Source: Paracoccaceae bacterium
GTDB lineage: Bacteria; Pseudomonadota; Alphaproteobacteria; Rhodobacterales; Rhodobacteraceae
DNA: 33,437 nucleotides
NCBI GenBank assembly: GCA_002402045.2
Contig: NVUX02000020.1
Span: 1 to 33,437, forward strand
Reading direction: 5' to 3'
Shown: piece after piece, positions 13,395-23,097 of the stretch
How the letters are laid out: each line of letters starts with the position of its first letter
Numbering within the stretch: position 1 is the stretch's first letter
Position numbers and translations under genes: made by a program
The notes under the pieces: generated by a model
Database searches by the model: none
What the model was told of the DNA's origin: nothing
Seen by the model: the letters and a program-made list of their open reading frames with translations, nothing else

Positions 13395-14248
13395 AATCGC
13401 CCCAATTCCAGCGCGCGCTGATAAAGCTGTTTGCGCGGCAAATCAAATGCCGCCGCTACCTCTGCCGCTGCGTCTTTTACGCGACTGTGCTTGAGGGCTT
13501 CCAAAAGCGCCGCATCTATGGCCTCTGGTGTGGCGGCCACCTTTAGTGGCGCGCCCACAACAACAACGGCCTCGCCTTTTGGGGGTGGCGCTTCTGCGTA
13601 ATAGGCGGCCAATTCGTGCAAGCTGCCCCGCCGAACTTCTTCAAATTTCTTGGTCAGCTCCCGGCACATTGCGGCAGGGCGGTCGCCAAACACCTCGGCC
13701 ATGGCCTTCAGGCTGTCCGCCAGCCGCCTTGGCGCTTCATAAAATACCAGCGTGGCTGGCACCGCCGCAAATTCCTGAAAAAAGGCCAGCCGCGCCACCA
13801 TTTTCACCGGCGCAAACCCTGCAAACAAAAAACGGTCTGTGGGCAGCCCCGCCAGCGAGAGCGCTGTCAGCACCGCCGAGGCCCCCGGAGCGGCGGTAAT
13901 TGGCAAGCCTTCCTTTATCATCCCCGCCGCCAGCTGATAGCCGGGGTCAGCAATGAGCGGTGTGCCCGCATCAGACACATAGGCCACCACCTTGCCTTCG
14001 CGCACGGCTTTTATCAGCCTGGGCCGCATCGCCGCGCCGTTATGGTCGTGATAAGGGTGAAGGGGCCTGCCATTCAGCGCTATGCCATGAATGTCCATGA
14101 GCTTGCGGGCCTGTCGCGTGTCTTCTGCCGCCAGTACATCGGCATTTTCCAAGATATCGAGCGCGCGCAGCGTGATATCTGAAGCCGTGCCGATGGGCGT
14201 GGCCACGAGGTAAAGCCCCGCGCTAAGTTTTGGTGAAATGCCGCCCAT
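13391..14248 (-). CDS. rsmI: 16S rRNA (cytidine-1402-2'-O)-methyltransferase
   Basis: RsmI uses S-adenosylmethionine to methylate the ribose of C1402 in the ribosomal decoding centre. The 285-residue protein shows the tetrapyrrole-methylase-like fold: LYLVATPIGTASDITLRAL at the N-terminus, AAEDTRQARKL, VAYVSDAGTPLIADPG and the glycine/proline-rich AAPGASAVLTALSLAGLP, then FAGF. Length fits the family. It is divergent from the LppC-type lipoprotein gene with a 96-base gap and translationally coupled to yraN. Confidence 0.96.
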   Translation of the reverse strand: MGGISPKLSAGLYLVATPIGTASDITLRALDILENADVLAAEDTRQARKLMDIHGIALNGRPLHPYHDHNGAAMRPRLIKAVREGKVVAYVSDAGTPLIADPGYQLAAGMIKEGLPITAAPGASAVLTALSLAGLPTDRFLFAGFAPVKMVARLAFFQEFAAVPATLVFYEAPRRLADSLKAMAEVFGDRPAAMCRELTKKFEEVRRGSLHELAAYYAEAPPPKGEAVVVVGAPLKVAATPEAIDAALLEALKHSRVKDAAAEVAAAFDLPRKQLYQRALELGRL

Positions 14249-14344
14249 TTGCTAATCTGCCTTCATCGAGTCGTTTACATCATTCTGCGCAGGCTTTACC
14301 CTGTGGGCTTGATCGAGTCTACTTTTATACCTTTGTGAGGCCAC

Positions 14345-15535
14345 ATGTCTTTTAAAAACCACCTATTTTCAGCCCTTCGAAAGCCCGCTCTTTGGGCCGC
14401 GGCCGCCCTTGGCCTTGCGGCCTGTGAGCCGGTTAATTTTTCCGGCCCTATTGAGGCCGTTGACCCAAACCAGCCTGTTGTTGTCGCCTTGATGGTGCCG
14501 CTTGCCTCGGGTAATTCGGTTACGGAACAATTGGCGCAAAACATGGTGAATGCCGCCAATATGGCCGTGCGAGACCTGAATGGCGCCAACATAGACCTGC
14601 GGGTTTATGAAACCGGTGGCAATGCCGAAATGGCGGTGGCGGCCGCCAATCGTGCGGTGGCTGATGGTGCGCAAATCATGGTTGGGCCGCTTTATAGCGC
14701 CTCCACCGCGGCCATTGCGCCCATTGCTGCGCAAGCCGGTATCAATGTGCTGAGCTTTTCCAACACCACCTCTGTGGCGGGTGGGAATGTTTATATTATG
14801 GGTATCACGTTTGACACTGTTGCCGACAGGCTTGTGCGCCAATCGGTGGCAGACGGCAAAACCAACATCGCGATTGTGTATCAAGAAGGGGTGTCTGGCG
14901 AATCTGGTAAAGGCTCAATTGAGCGCGCCATTGCCCGCAATGGCGGCAACTTGACCACTGCGGTTTCCTATCCGCTGAACCTGACAGAAATGGGTGAGGT
15001 TGCCTCGGGTATTGCGGAAACGCTTCGGGCCAGCAACTCCAATGCTGTGGTCTTCACCGATTCCCCCCTGCGCGGCCTCGGTTTCATCACGGCCTCCTTG
15101 GCCTCTAACCGCTTTCGTACACGGCGCGACGCCCAATTTATGGGCCTTAGCCGCTGGGATAGCTCGGACGAGGTGCTGGTGACGCCCAGCCTGCAAGGCG
15201 GCTGGTTTGCGGTGCCAGACCCGGGCCTGACCCTGCAATTTGAAACCCGCTATCAGCTGGCTTATGGCATTGATGCCCACCAGCTATCGGGCCTTGCCTA
15301 TGATGGCATTGCGGCCGTTGGCGCCATGATCAGCGCGGCGCGCGCCTCGGGCGAAAGCAACGCCTTTTCAGCCGAGCGCCTGACAGACCCTGCCGGTTTT
15401 GCCGGCGTAACAGGCATTTTCCGCTTTAAGGCTGATGGTACCAATGAGCGGGGACTTGCGATTATGAAGGTCGAAAACGGTGTCGCCACCATGATATCTC
15501 CAGCCCCCCGCAGCTTTGGTGGTGTTGGTAGCTAG
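14345..15535 (+). CDS. LppC/LpoA-type lipoprotein, penicillin-binding protein activator family
   Basis: The 396-residue protein has a lipoprotein signal (LGLAAC, lipidation at C27). This is followed by a periplasmic-binding-protein type I fold: VVALMVPLASGNSV, QIMVGPLYSASTAAIAP and a two-lobed alternating alpha/beta body. This is the LppC (COG3107-like) family, related to the C-terminal domain of LpoA, which activates the class A penicillin-binding protein PBP1A. In alphaproteobacteria the role is inferred. It lacks the N-terminal TPR domain of enterobacterial LpoA. GTGAGG precedes the ATG. Its stop shares a base with the glnD start, so the two are coupled. The divergent rsmI neighbour is the usual context. 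Confidence 0.9.
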   Translation: MSFKNHLFSALRKPALWAAAALGLAACEPVNFSGPIEAVDPNQPVVVALMVPLASGNSVTEQLAQNMVNAANMAVRDLNGANIDLRVYETGGNAEMAVAAANRAVADGAQIMVGPLYSASTAAIAPIAAQAGINVLSFSNTTSVAGGNVYIMGITFDTVADRLVRQSVADGKTNIAIVYQEGVSGESGKGSIERAIARNGGNLTTAVSYPLNLTEMGEVASGIAETLRASNSNAVVFTDSPLRGLGFITASLASNRFRTRRDAQFMGLSRWDSSDEVLVTPSLQGGWFAVPDPGLTLQFETRYQLAYGIDAHQLSGLAYDGIAAVGAMISAARASGESNAFSAERLTDPAGFAGVTGIFRFKADGTNERGLAIMKVENGVATMISPAPRSFGGVGS

Positions 15536-18315
15536 TGTCGGATTTCAACAATAATGACCTAACACTGGGCGGGCTAATTGGCGCGCCCAGTGATATTTGG
15601 AATAGCGAAGCCGTGGTGGCCGCGCTGGAAGACAAGCTTTATTCCGCCAAAGACAAAACCGAAATTCGCGCGACTTTGGTTGAGGTGCTCAAAGACCATA
15701 TGGCCATGGGCCGTGCCACCATCGAAACCGCCTTGGAAGACGAGCCCTACCAAGGCCGCGCCGCCACCCGCGCCTATGCGTGGCTGGCTGATCAAGTGGT
15801 CAAGCAGGCGCTTAGCACCACGTTGCGCTACCTGCACCCTGCCCATAATGCCACCTCATCCGAGCGCCTGAGCCTTGTGGCTGTGGGCGGCTATGGCCGC
15901 GCCGAAATGGCACCGTTTTCAGATATCGACCTGCTATTCCTGACCCCCTATAAGCAAACCGCGTGGGGCGAGAGCGTGATTGAAAGCATGCTCTACACCC
16001 TCTGGGATTTGCGCCTAAAGGTTGGCCATGCCACCCGCACGGTGGATGATTGCATTCGCCTTGGCCGCGAAGATTACACCATCCGCACAGCCCTGTTGGA
16101 GCACCGCTATATTTGCGGTGATCGGGAATTGGCCGAGGAGCTGGACGTACGCCTGTGGAAAGAGCTTTTTGAGGGCACCGCCTCGGAGTTCATCGAAGCC
16201 AAGCTTGAAGAGCGTGGCAAGCGGCATAAGCGCAATGGCGACGCTCGCTACGTGGTGGAGCCAAACGTAAAAGAAGGCAAAGGCGGCTTGCGCGACCTGC
16301 AAACCCTGTTTTGGATCGCGAAATACATTAACCACGCTGGCGGGCCAGAGGATTTGGTGAAGGCTGGCATGCTCACCAAAGACGAATGCGCCACCTTCAT
16401 TGAGGCCGAAAGCTTTCTCTGGACGGTGCGCACGCATTTGCACCTGCTCAACAAGCGCGCCACCGAAAAGCTGAGCTTTAATATGCAGGTTGATCTCGCC
16501 AAGGTGCTGGGCTTTGAGGATAGCGCCGGTATGCGCGGGGTTGAGCGCTTTATGCAAAAATATTTCCGCCATGCCACCCATGTGGGTGAGCTAACTCGGA
16601 TATTTTTGACTGACCTTGAGGCGCGCCATGTAAAGGCCAAGCCCAGCATTGGTCGCTGGCTAAAAAGCGCTTTTAGCTGGGGCCGCGATGGCACCCCGCG
16701 CGGCTATACCCTGCATGATGGACGCCTTGATGTGGTGGACCAAGAGGCCTTTTTGAGTGACCCGATCAACTTCATGCGGCTTTACGAAGAGGGGCTGCGC
16801 AGCGGCATCCTTATCCACCCCGACGCCATGCGCCTTATTGCCCGCAACCTGCACCTGATTGATGACGATTTCCGCAAGAACCCCGAGGCCAACCGGATAT
16901 TCCTTGATCTGTTGCTCTCGCATAACAACCCCGAGCGGGCGCTGCGGCGGATGAACGAGCTGGGCGTGCTGGGCGCGTTCATTCCTGATTTTGAGCTGAT
17001 CGTGGCGATGATGCAGTTCAACATGTATCACAGCTATACGGTCGACGAGCACACCATTCAGGTGATCTCGAACCTGTTTAAAATTGAGCAGCAGGGGCTG
17101 GTGGAAGACCTGCCCATTGCGTCCCAAATTCTAAAGGCGGGCATAAACCGCAAGGTGCTTTATGTGGCGCTGCTGCTGCATGATATCGGCAAGGGCCGCA
17201 AGGAAGCGCATGAGGAAGTTGGCGCGCGCATCGCCGCCGAGCTTTGCCCGCGCCTTGGTTTGCATGCCGCCGATAGCGAGCTTGTCGAATGGCTGGTACG
17301 AAATCACCTCGTCATGTCTGACGTTGCGCAAAAACGCGATATTTCGGACCTGCGCACGGTGCAGGATTTTGCCACACAGGTGAAATCTGTCACCCGCCTC
17401 AAGTTACTTCTGGAGCTCACCGTTTGCGATATTCGCGGCGTAGGGCCGGATGTGTGGAACAACTGGAAAGCCATGCTTTTGCGCCAGCTTTATGCCGCCA
17501 CGCATGACCTGCTAACCGGGGGCGCACAGGCGCAAAGCCAATCTCAGCGGGAGGCCGAAGCCCACGAAAACCTCGCGAAAGCCCTGAAAAGTTGGACCAA
17601 AACCGAGATTACCGTGGAGCTGGAGCGGCATTATACGCCCTATTGGCTCGGGTTGGACCTGAGCATACAAAAGGTGTTTGCGCGGTTGATAAAAAAGCTC
17701 GGCGACGAGCCGTTTATTTCGGATATAAAGGCCGAAGAGGGCCGCGATGCCACCCGCGCCTGCTTTGTAATGCACGACCACCCCGGCCTGTTTTCCCGCC
17801 TTGCGGGGGCCTTGGCGCTGGTGGGGGCCAATGTGGTAGACGCCCGCACCTATACCAGTTCTGACGGGCTGGCCACGGCGGTGTTCTGGATACAAGATAG
17901 CGAGGGCGCACCCTATGAAAAGTCTCGCCTTACGCGCCTGCGCAAAATGATTGCGCGCACCTTGGGCGGTGAGGTTATTACCCGCGACGCCCTTAAGCCA
18001 CGCGATGTTATCAAACTCCGCGAGCGGGATTTTAAAGTGCCGACAACCATCAGTTTTGATAACGAAGGCTCTGAGTTATATACCATTATCGAGGTTGATA
18101 CCCGCGACCGGCCCGGCCTGATTCACGATATTGCGCGCACGCTTAGCGCCAATGGCATCTCGATTGCCTCCGCGATTATCGCCACTTACGGTGAGCAGGC
18201 AGTAGACACGTTTTACGTAAAAGACCTGTTTGGCTTGAAAATGCACAGCTTGGAAAAACGCACCGCGCTGGAGAAAAAGCTCTACAAAGCCATCATCAAG
18301 AAAGATGGCGCATGA
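15535..18315 (+). CDS. glnD: Bifunctional uridylyltransferase/uridylyl-removing enzyme GlnD
   Basis: GlnD senses glutamine and adds or removes UMP on PII proteins, controlling nitrogen assimilation. The 926-residue protein has all four expected parts. The nucleotidyltransferase has GGYGR (118-122) and SDID (129-132). A helical linker follows. The HD phosphohydrolase domain has HDIGKG at 549-554. Two ACT domains begin near 743 (FVMHDHPGLFSRLAGAL) and 849 (IIEVDTRDRPGLIHDIA). The GTG start shares its first base with the last base of the lipoprotein stop codon, and the end overlaps murJ (ATGA), giving an LppC-glnD-murJ transcript. Nothing looks broken. Confidence 0.98.
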   Translation: MSDFNNNDLTLGGLIGAPSDIWNSEAVVAALEDKLYSAKDKTEIRATLVEVLKDHMAMGRATIETALEDEPYQGRAATRAYAWLADQVVKQALSTTLRYLHPAHNATSSERLSLVAVGGYGRAEMAPFSDIDLLFLTPYKQTAWGESVIESMLYTLWDLRLKVGHATRTVDDCIRLGREDYTIRTALLEHRYICGDRELAEELDVRLWKELFEGTASEFIEAKLEERGKRHKRNGDARYVVEPNVKEGKGGLRDLQTLFWIAKYINHAGGPEDLVKAGMLTKDECATFIEAESFLWTVRTHLHLLNKRATEKLSFNMQVDLAKVLGFEDSAGMRGVERFMQKYFRHATHVGELTRIFLTDLEARHVKAKPSIGRWLKSAFSWGRDGTPRGYTLHDGRLDVVDQEAFLSDPINFMRLYEEGLRSGILIHPDAMRLIARNLHLIDDDFRKNPEANRIFLDLLLSHNNPERALRRMNELGVLGAFIPDFELIVAMMQFNMYHSYTVDEHTIQVISNLFKIEQQGLVEDLPIASQILKAGINRKVLYVALLLHDIGKGRKEAHEEVGARIAAELCPRLGLHAADSELVEWLVRNHLVMSDVAQKRDISDLRTVQDFATQVKSVTRLKLLLELTVCDIRGVGPDVWNNWKAMLLRQLYAATHDLLTGGAQAQSQSQREAEAHENLAKALKSWTKTEITVELERHYTPYWLGLDLSIQKVFARLIKKLGDEPFISDIKAEEGRDATRACFVMHDHPGLFSRLAGALALVGANVVDARTYTSSDGLATAVFWIQDSEGAPYEKSRLTRLRKMIARTLGGEVITRDALKPRDVIKLRERDFKVPTTISFDNEGSELYTIIEVDTRDRPGLIHDIARTLSANGISIASAIIATYGEQAVDTFYVKDLFGLKMHSLEKRTALEKKLYKAIIKKDGA

Positions 18316-19853
18316 TCCGCAAAATCAGCCTTGCCTCGGGGTTTTTTACCGTGGGTATCTGGACGCTGCTGAGCAAGGTGCTGGGCTTTGTGCGCGATAT
18401 CATGATCGCCAGCGCTATGGGCAGCGGCCCGGTTGCACAGGCGTTTTTGATCGCCTTTTCCCTGCCCAATATGTTCCGCCGTTTCTTTGCGGAAGGCGCG
18501 TTTAACACTGCTTTTGTGCCGATGTTTTCCAAAAAGGTCGAGGCAGGCGACAACCCTGAAAACTTCGCCCGTGAGGCCTTTTCCGGACTGGCCAGCATTG
18601 TGCTGGTTACGGTGCTGCTGGGTCAGGTTTTTATGCCGTTCCTTGTGCTCGCCATGGCCAGCGGCTTTGCAGATGATGCCCGTTTTGATCTCACGGTAGA
18701 TTATGGCCGCATCGTTTTTCCTTATATCTTTTTCATCTCGCTGGCGGCGCTCCTTAGCGGCGTGCTTAACGCCATGGGCCGCTTTGCCGCGGCGGCTGCG
18801 GCGCCGGTGTTGCTAAATATCATTCTCGTGTCGGCCATGTATTTGGCGCAATATATGGGCTGGGATATTGGCGCGGCGCTTTCATGGGCCGTGCTGCTGG
18901 CGGGCTTTGCGCAAATGGCGCTGGTATGGTGGGCTGCGCATAAAGCGGGCATCACGCTGCTGCCCCGCCGCCCGCGCCTTTCGCCTGATATGAAACGCTT
19001 GGCCATCATCGCCTTTCCAGCCGCGCTGGCTGGCGGTGTGGTGCAGATAAACCTGTTGGTCGGCAGGCAAGTCGCGTCTTATTTTGATGGCGCAGTCGCA
19101 TGGCTTTCCTATGCCGACCGTCTTTACCAGCTTCCGCTTGGCGTGGTCGGCATTGCCATTGGCGTTGTGCTGCTGCCCGATCTTTCGCGCAAATTGCGCG
19201 CCGGAGATGATATGGGCGGCAACCAAAGTCTGAACCGCGCGGCGGAGTTTTCGCTCGCGCTGACGCTGCCCTCGGCGGTTGCCCTTATGGTTATTCCCAC
19301 AGTGCTGGTTTCTGTTTTATTTCAGCGTGGCGCGTTTGATGCAACAGACACGGCAAACACCGCGCTCGCGGTTGCGATATATGGGGCGGGCCTCCCAAGC
19401 TTTGTGCTGGCCAAAGTGCTCGCACCCTTGTTTTTTGCGCGCGAAGATACCAAATCGCCCTTCCGCTTTGCGATGGTTTCGATGGTGGTCAATGCGGGCC
19501 TCGCCATTGGTCTTTCGCCATATTTCGGCTATATCGCAGCGGCTATTGGCACAAGCGTGGCTGGTTGGACGATGTTAGTGCTTCTTTGGCTGGGGAGCCG
19601 TCGGCTCGGTGCCGCTGCGGCCTTGGATGCCCGCCTTATAAGCCGGCTCCCAAAAATCATATTTGCGAGCCTGCTTATGGGGTTTTCACTCTATGCGGCC
19701 GCTTATTTGCTTGCGCCATGGCTTTATGGGTCTTCGTTGCGGTACGCCGCGCTCGGCGCATTGGTGGCCTTTGGCGCGCTGGTTTATGCCGCCACAATGG
19801 TTTTCACGGGCGCGCTTCGGCCAGCTGAACTGAAAGCCATGCTTAGGCGATAG
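18312..19853 (+). CDS. murJ: Lipid II flippase MurJ
   Basis: MurJ (MviN) moves lipid II across the inner membrane for peptidoglycan synthesis. The 513-residue protein is hydrophobic throughout, with about 14 membrane segments. It carries the family signature near the start: LSKVLGFVRDIMIASAMG, then LPNMFRRFFAEGAFNTAFVP. The ATG overlaps the glnD stop by four bases. glnD-murJ adjacency is common in alphaproteobacteria. It is convergent with the inactive rhomboid gene 39 bases away. Confidence 0.97.
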   Translation: MIRKISLASGFFTVGIWTLLSKVLGFVRDIMIASAMGSGPVAQAFLIAFSLPNMFRRFFAEGAFNTAFVPMFSKKVEAGDNPENFAREAFSGLASIVLVTVLLGQVFMPFLVLAMASGFADDARFDLTVDYGRIVFPYIFFISLAALLSGVLNAMGRFAAAAAAPVLLNIILVSAMYLAQYMGWDIGAALSWAVLLAGFAQMALVWWAAHKAGITLLPRRPRLSPDMKRLAIIAFPAALAGGVVQINLLVGRQVASYFDGAVAWLSYADRLYQLPLGVVGIAIGVVLLPDLSRKLRAGDDMGGNQSLNRAAEFSLALTLPSAVALMVIPTVLVSVLFQRGAFDATDTANTALAVAIYGAGLPSFVLAKVLAPLFFAREDTKSPFRFAMVSMVVNAGLAIGLSPYFGYIAAAIGTSVAGWTMLVLLWLGSRRLGAAAALDARLISRLPKIIFASLLMGFSLYAAAYLLAPWLYGSSLRYAALGALVAFGALVYAATMVFTGALRPAELKAMLRR

Positions 19854-19892
19854 GCCTAGCAAGATTTAACCGCCTACTGCCATGGCTATGCG

Positions 19893-20597
19893 TTAGCGTT
19901 TTCGAATGGCTGAGACCCAGCCCTTGATTCTGTCTTTGCCATCGGGGGCCAAAATATATGCCAACAGGAATCCGGTAATTAGCCCTGTCAAATCCGCCAT
20001 CCAGTCGTTGGAGACCCCGGCATAAAGCGATAGTCCGCCGCGAAAAACCAGGAACATGCCAATGGCGCTAAACGCTGGCAAAATGCTCAGCTTTTGGGCG
20101 CGCAACTCAAAAATTCGTATCCACGTATAGGTGCCGATAAAGCCGTAAAAAACCGGATAGGCGCCGACCAGAGGAAAGCCTCCCTCCTTGGAAAACAGCC
20201 CAAAAGCCAGCGCGCCAGCCAGCCCGCACACTACAAATAGCACCACGACGGCAAGGCCGGAGAACATGTCTGAAATCAATTTCCCCATGGCCAAAATCAG
20301 CGCTGAGGCGATCAACATATGCATGAATGATTTATGAATAAACAGATAGCTTAAGAATGGCCAAATCACTTTTGGCTCCAGCTCGCCGCCCATCAAAATA
20401 TGGTCAAACACCGCCTTGTGAAAGCCGAAAAACCGCATCATCTCTACCCGCCAGCCTTCGGCCGCTGGCCCGCCAATAAGCCGGTGCTCGGCGGCCTGAA
20501 ACACAAGCTCTACCGCGATCATGGTCACAACCAGCACCACGACTATTGGCGATATCGGGTTAAAAGGCGTTTGTTTTTTGGGTCGGGTTTCGTCCAT
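19893..20597 (-). CDS. Rhomboid-like membrane protein lacking the catalytic residues
   Basis: The 234-residue protein has six predicted membrane segments arranged as in rhomboid proteases and aligns with its upstream neighbour. The catalytic sites are lost. The GASG serine loop reads GAYP (145-148), so Ser is replaced by Tyr147. The dyad His is replaced by Asp202 (WMADLTG versus WEAHLGG). The HxxxN oxyanion motif reads HMLIA, with Asn lost. It should therefore act as a pseudoprotease, perhaps binding or steering membrane proteins as iRhoms and derlins do; that is inference. I start at the ATG at 20597, four bases after the upstream stop; the longer frame to 20675 lies inside the upstream gene. 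Confidence 0.85.
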   Translation of the reverse strand: MDETRPKKQTPFNPISPIVVVLVVTMIAVELVFQAAEHRLIGGPAAEGWRVEMMRFFGFHKAVFDHILMGGELEPKVIWPFLSYLFIHKSFMHMLIASALILAMGKLISDMFSGLAVVVLFVVCGLAGALAFGLFSKEGGFPLVGAYPVFYGFIGTYTWIRIFELRAQKLSILPAFSAIGMFLVFRGGLSLYAGVSNDWMADLTGLITGFLLAYILAPDGKDRIKGWVSAIRKR

Positions 20598-20601
20598 TGC
20601 G

Positions 20602-21258
20602 CTATCTATGCGGCCCGCGGTCTGTTTGTCTAGGTCTACGAGCGAAAACCATGCCCAAAAGCCAGCCAGCCACAAACCCGCCCAAATGCGCTTCCCATGC
20701 CAACATGCCGGACACCAGAAAATAAAGCGCTACATTGAGCAGCACCAATGTGCCGATAAATTGCCAAATAGGCATCAATGTTAGCCCCATCCGCTTGCGC
20801 GCTGAAAACTCAAAATATTTCCACACCCCGAAAAAGCCAAACACCGCGCCGGAAGCCCCAACCACGGGAAAATTGCCGTGGTTTAGCGCTAAAAACATAA
20901 GCCCACCCGCAACCGCGCTTATGCCAAACACGGTCAATAGCTGGCGGTTACTCAATACCGCCCCCAGCCGCTTGCCCAGCGCTAATATCACCACCGTATT
21001 CATGGCCATATGAAAAATTCCGCTGTGCAAAAACGCATGGCTTAGCAGCATTGTAATGGATTGCCCGGGATAAACCGGCACCCAGCCTTGCCACACCAGC
21101 CCCGGCCACAAAGCCCCGTAGGCATAGGCATTGCCCCGCAGCCCCTGCACTGGCAACAGGCCGTAATCTCCCGCACTTAGCAATAGCTCCAGCGCCACCA
21201 AAACGCCGGCGATATACTTGATAGACCACGGCAGTGGTTCAAAATTCTGGTCCTGCAT
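20602..21258 (-). CDS. Rhomboid-family intramembrane serine protease
   Basis: The 218-residue inner-membrane protein carries a full rhomboid catalytic set: HMAMN (H83, N87), GASG with nucleophile S136, and AHLGG with H191. Six hydrophobic segments are visible. It would cleave transmembrane segments of membrane substrates, which are unknown here. AGGAGG (complement of about 21264-21269) lies just before the ATG. It is divergent from trpS with a 76-base gap and is the first gene of a two-gene operon with the inactive paralogue. Confidence 0.93.
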   Translation of the reverse strand: MQDQNFEPLPWSIKYIAGVLVALELLLSAGDYGLLPVQGLRGNAYAYGALWPGLVWQGWVPVYPGQSITMLLSHAFLHSGIFHMAMNTVVILALGKRLGAVLSNRQLLTVFGISAVAGGLMFLALNHGNFPVVGASGAVFGFFGVWKYFEFSARKRMGLTLMPIWQFIGTLVLLNVALYFLVSGMLAWEAHLGGFVAGWLLGMVFARRPRQTDRGPHR

Positions 21259-21334
21259 ATTCGCCTCCTGTTGACGCCCCGCTTATGGCGCGCGATAACG
21301 CGGCACACTCCACCCCTTGGAAAGGGATTATACC

Positions 21335-22354
21335 ATGACCAATGCGCAGTTCAAACGTCGCGTCTTTTCCGGCATCAAGCCCAGTGGCGGCTTAACGATG
21401 GGAAACTATCTGGGCGCTATCAAGCGGTTTGTCGAGATGCAAAACGCCGACACCGAGTCAATTTATTGCGTGGTGGATATGCACGCGATCACGGTATGGC
21501 AAGACCCTGCGGACCTGCGCCACGCTACGCGCGAGCTGGTGGCGGCCTATATTGCTTCGGGTATCGACCCTGAAACCTCTATCCTGTTTAACCAATCGCA
21601 AGTTTCGGCCCATGCCGAACTGGGCTGGATATTTAACTGTGTCGCCCGCGTTGGCTGGATGAACCGCATGACCCAGTTTAAAGATAAAGCGGGCAAAAAT
21701 ACCGAGCAAGTCTCGCTGGGGCTCTATGCCTATCCTTCGCTGATGGCTGCTGACATCCTTATATACCACGCGACCCATGTGCCCGTGGGTGAAGACCAAA
21801 AGCAGCATGTGGAGCTCACGCGCGATATCGCCGCCAAGTTCAACCATGACTACAAGGTTGATTTCTTCCCCCAGCCCGAACCCATTATCGAAGGCCCCGC
21901 CACACGGATAATGAACCTGCGGGACGGCACAAAAAAAATGTCCAAATCTGGCGCCTCGGATATGGAGCGGATAAATATGACGGATGATGCTGCTCTGATT
22001 GCCAAGAAGTTCAAAAAAGCGAAATCTGACCAAGAGCCACTGCCAGAAACAGTTGCGGGCCTAAAGGACCGCCCCGAGGCCAAAAACCTCGTGGAAATAT
22101 ATGCCGCACTGTCTGATACCTCGCCCGAGGCCGTGATTAAGGAATTTGCAGGCGCGCAATGGGGCCGTTTTAAGCCCGAGCTGGCAGACCTCGCGGTTTC
22201 AAAACTCGAACCGATCTCGCAGGAAATGTCTCGCCTTATGCAAGACCCCGCCGAGATAGACCGGATTTTGGCGAAAGGCGCGGATAAGGCAAATGCGATT
22301 GCCCAGCCGATATTGGACAAAGCGTATGATATTGTTGGATTTATTCGGCGCTAA
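21335..22354 (+). CDS. trpS: Tryptophanyl-tRNA synthetase
   Basis: TrpRS charges tRNA-Trp with tryptophan using ATP. The 339-residue protein has the class I signature in the TrpRS form TMGNYLGA (HIGH-like) near residue 20, followed by [10 protein letters not shown], the [18 protein letters not shown] tract, and KKMSKS. The ATG at 21335 is preceded by AAAGGGA. The upstream TTG at 21317 would add six residues and overlap that ribosome binding site, so it is rejected. The cognate tRNA-Trp gene also lies in this window, about 20 kb away. Confidence 0.97.
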   Translation: MTNAQFKRRVFSGIKPSGGLTMGNYLGAIKRFVEMQNADTESIYCVVDMHAITVWQDPADLRHATRELVAAYIASGIDPETSILFNQSQVSAHAELGWIFNCVARVGWMNRMTQFKDKAGKNTEQVSLGLYAYPSLMAADILIYHATHVPVGEDQKQHVELTRDIAAKFNHDYKVDFFPQPEPIIEGPATRIMNLRDGTKKMSKSGASDMERINMTDDAALIAKKFKKAKSDQEPLPETVAGLKDRPEAKNLVEIYAALSDTSPEAVIKEFAGAQWGRFKPELADLAVSKLEPISQEMSRLMQDPAEIDRILAKGADKANAIAQPILDKAYDIVGFIRR

Positions 22355-22442
22355 GCAATGGCATTTGCTAGACTTGGAGTTAATTTTGCATTAACAACCG
22401 CCGCATAGGGCCGTTTGGCCCCGAAAAACGATAGGAAATAGT

Positions 22443-23054
22443 ATGAAGTTGATTGTTATGACGTGCGCCACGGCCCTTCTTGCCAGCACCGCCTTTGCTG
22501 GTGGCTTTGCCGCACCAGTCGCCGATAGCATTGTTGCTTCTCCGGCGATGGCCGGAGCTAACTGGAGTGGCGCCTATGCAGGCGGTACATTCGCTTTCGC
22601 CACGGGCGCAAACGATTATTCTGAAGACGACATCTATTCGCTTGATGGCACGGCTTACGGTGTATTTGCAGGTTACCGGCGTGACATGGGCAACTTTGTT
22701 CTTGGTGGAGAAGCCGCTGTTTTATTTGCAAACGGCATAGGCGAAACGGATGAAGGCGACACCTACACCTACACTTCGATTATCGATTTGAAAGCCACCG
22801 CTGGTTATGATCTGGGGAGTGTTCTTGTTTATGCGACCGCTGGGTATTCTATTTCCGATTTTGACCAAGAAGAACCTAACACTATGACTGGTTTCCTGAT
22901 CGGTGCTGGTGTTGACGTGAAAATTGGCGAGCGCTTCTTTGTTGGGGCAGAGTATATCTATCGCGATATGAAAAATGATGATTTCTATGGTACAGATGAC
23001 GGCATCCGCGGTCAGGTTTCAACCATGCAAATCCGCGCTGGTGTGAATTTCTAG
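22443..23054 (+). CDS. Outer-membrane beta-barrel protein (OmpA/Opa-like porin family)
   Basis: The 203-residue protein begins with a signal peptide (MKLIVMTCATALLASTAFA, cut near A19). It continues with alternating amphipathic strands (GAYAGGTFAFATGA, GYRRDMGNFVLGGEAAVLF, LVYATAGYSISDF, VGAEYIYRDM) and ends RAGVNF with the terminal Phe expected by the barrel assembly machinery. This is the eight-stranded surface-antigen-like family common in alphaproteobacteria. Expression is probably independent: it is 88 bases after trpS and is followed by a strong bidirectional terminator. The function of the individual protein is unknown. Confidence 0.9.
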   Translation: MKLIVMTCATALLASTAFAGGFAAPVADSIVASPAMAGANWSGAYAGGTFAFATGANDYSEDDIYSLDGTAYGVFAGYRRDMGNFVLGGEAAVLFANGIGETDEGDTYTYTSIIDLKATAGYDLGSVLVYATAGYSISDFDQEEPNTMTGFLIGAGVDVKIGERFFVGAEYIYRDMKNDDFYGTDDGIRGQVSTMQIRAGVNF

Positions 23055-23066
23055 CAAAACACTGAA

Positions 23067-23097
23067 AAATGGCACGCCCAACGAGGGCGTGCCATTT
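23067..23097. terminator. Bidirectional intrinsic terminator between omp and GNAT genes
   Basis: A perfect 13-base-pair stem, AAATGGCACGCCC (23067-23079) with GGGCGTGCCATTT (23085-23097), closes a five-base loop. A-rich bases precede it and T-rich bases follow it, so it can work on both strands. It separates two convergent genes and overlaps the stop codon of the acetyltransferase. Confidence 0.85.

Noticed and set aside
20598-20675. A 26-residue N-terminal extension of the inactive rhomboid
   Set aside because: It overlaps the end of the active rhomboid gene; the ATG at 20597 directly follows that gene's stop.
22408-22421. GGGCC-GTTT-GGCCC hairpin after trpS as a terminator
   Set aside because: Only five pairs and no T-run; too weak to call.
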